This document shows positions 63,119 through 64,000 of a stretch of DNA of 64,000 nucleotides, one piece after another. The translations under genes and the position numbers were made by a program. The notes below the pieces were generated by a model. It was not told the origin of the DNA, made no database searches, and worked only from the letters and a program-made list of their open reading frames with translations. Source of the DNA: Caldicellulosiruptoraceae bacterium PP1 (GTDB lineage Bacteria; Bacillota; Thermoanaerobacteria; Caldicellulosiruptorales; Caldicellulosiruptoraceae); the NCBI GenBank assembly GCA_041320695.1, contig JBGGOQ010000012.1, forward strand, positions 1 through 64,000, given 5' to 3'. Position 1 is the first letter of the stretch, and each line of letters starts with the position of its first letter.

Positions 63119-63952
63119 ATGCTTTTTTCAAAGATGCATGGACTTGGAAATGACTTTATTGTTCTAGATGTAAGACAAAGTCCTGATAAGGATTACAATA
63201 GTTTAGCAATAAAAATGTGCGATAGGCATTTAGGTATTGGAGCAGATGGGCTTTTGCTTGTTTTAAACTCAGATAAGGCAGATATCAAGATGAGGATAAT
63301 AAACTCAGATGGTTCTGAGGCTGAGATGTGCGGTAATGGCATTAGGTGTTTTGCTAAATATGTATTTGAAAGAGGTATTGTTCGAAAAGAAAAATTTACT
63401 GTAGAAACATTAGCAGGTATAATGGAACCAGAATTGATATTAGATGAAGTTGGGCTTGTAGAAAAGGTAAAAGTAAATATGGGAAGCCCAGATTTTAATC
63501 CCCAAAATATACCAATGCTGCTTGATAGCAAAGACGCTATAAACGTTCCAATTGAGGTAGATGGCAAAGAATACAAAATAACAAGTATACTGATGGGTGT
63601 TCCTCATACAATGCTTTTTGTTGACGATATTAATAATATTGATATCCATGCACTTGGGCCAAAGATAGAAAAACATAAGCTATTCCCAAAGAAAACAAAT
63701 GTAAACTTTGTTGAGGTTAAAGACAACCAGAATATAATTGTTAGAACATGGGAAAGAGGAGCTGGAGCAACTATGGCTTGTGGAACAGGCTCTTGTGCAT
63801 CTGTTATAGCATCCCACCTAAATGGATATACACAAAGAAAAGCAAATGTCCATCTCTATGCAGGGATTCTTAACATCGAGTGGACAGAAGATAACATAGT
63901 ATATATGACCGGCCCAGCAACAGAGGTTTTTGTAGGGGAGTATATTGAATAA
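63119..63952 (+). CDS. dapF: Diaminopimelate epimerase
   Basis: Converts LL- to meso-diaminopimelate for lysine and peptidoglycan. Seen: MLFSKMHGLGNDFIVLD N terminus, the two catalytic cysteines C71 in AEMCGNGIRC and C221 in MACGTGSC, and the mirrored two-domain layout. 277 residues, typical. ATG 63119 with AAAGGAG upstream. The last 48 bases of the window after it hold no recognised feature. Confidence 0.97.
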   Translation: MLFSKMHGLGNDFIVLDVRQSPDKDYNSLAIKMCDRHLGIGADGLLLVLNSDKADIKMRIINSDGSEAEMCGNGIRCFAKYVFERGIVRKEKFTVETLAGIMEPELILDEVGLVEKVKVNMGSPDFNPQNIPMLLDSKDAINVPIEVDGKEYKITSILMGVPHTMLFVDDINNIDIHALGPKIEKHKLFPKKTNVNFVEVKDNQNIIVRTWERGAGATMACGTGSCASVIASHLNGYTQRKANVHLYAGILNIEWTEDNIVYMTGPATEVFVGEYIE

Positions 63953-64000
63953 GCTTGCTACAACTGATATGGTTCAAAATACTATTTAGAACGCTTTAGA

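Overview
The window is a low-GC (roughly one third G+C by eye) chromosomal segment from a Firmicute of the class Clostridia. The evidence is the synteny dprA-topA-trmFO-hslVU-codY running into a Gram-positive-type fla/che operon (FliY, CheC, CheD, FlhF/FlhG, SigD), a CIRCE-controlled groESL, strong AGGAGG ribosome binding sites, and frequent TTG and GTG starts. HslV, SpeD and the overall order resemble those of thermophilic anaerobic clostridia, but the genus cannot be fixed from the sequence alone. Every convincing gene lies on the + strand. No tRNA, rRNA, CRISPR array, prophage or intact transposase gene was seen.

Layout. 0-6 kb: RNA ligase rtcB, then the DNA/tRNA housekeeping genes dprA, topA and trmFO. 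6-8.8 kb: the HslUV protease and the nutrient sensor CodY, followed by an unusual nested hairpin. 9.0-38.5 kb: one almost unbroken flagellar/chemotaxis operon. Its order is flgBC-fliEFGHIJ-motE-like-fliK-flgD-(TIGR02530)-flgE-flbD-fliLMY-cheY-fliOPQR-flhBAFG-PilZ-cheAWCD-small membrane gene-sigD-fapA, with three trailing small genes, one of them SwrB-like. It ends at a strong terminator. An excellent SigD-type promoter lies inside the end of fapA, just ahead of the trailing genes. Stators, flagellin, CheR and CheB are not in the window.

38.6-44 kb: an accessory block. An MMPL/RND transporter and a secreted protein with about thirty Leu-x-x-Gly repeats sit behind a promoter carrying two matching palindromes exactly 42 bp apart; a REP-like hairpin and an AraC-type regulator follow. 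44-54.2 kb: groESL, a HAD phosphatase, a DUF362 ferredoxin-like protein, a stand-alone CheX (with a peculiar hairpin between ribosome binding site and start), trmL, degV, the TIGR03960/TIGR03936 radical-SAM pair and RNase G. 54.2-64 kb: efp, an acidic zinc-ribbon protein, a cluster of palindromic GGGGACGGTTCT repeats, a serine-synthesis operon (class V aminotransferase, serA, DUF1015), a second HAD phosphatase, speD, an ACT-domain/PFL pair and dapF.

The most interesting unexplained signals are: the twin-palindrome MMPL/LxxG operon (a candidate envelope system); the internal SigD promoter driving the SwrB-like trio; the hairpins that bracket flgE within the operon; the hairpin/mini-ORF leader of cheX; and the family of REP-like palindromes at 42.96 kb and 55.36-55.51 kb.
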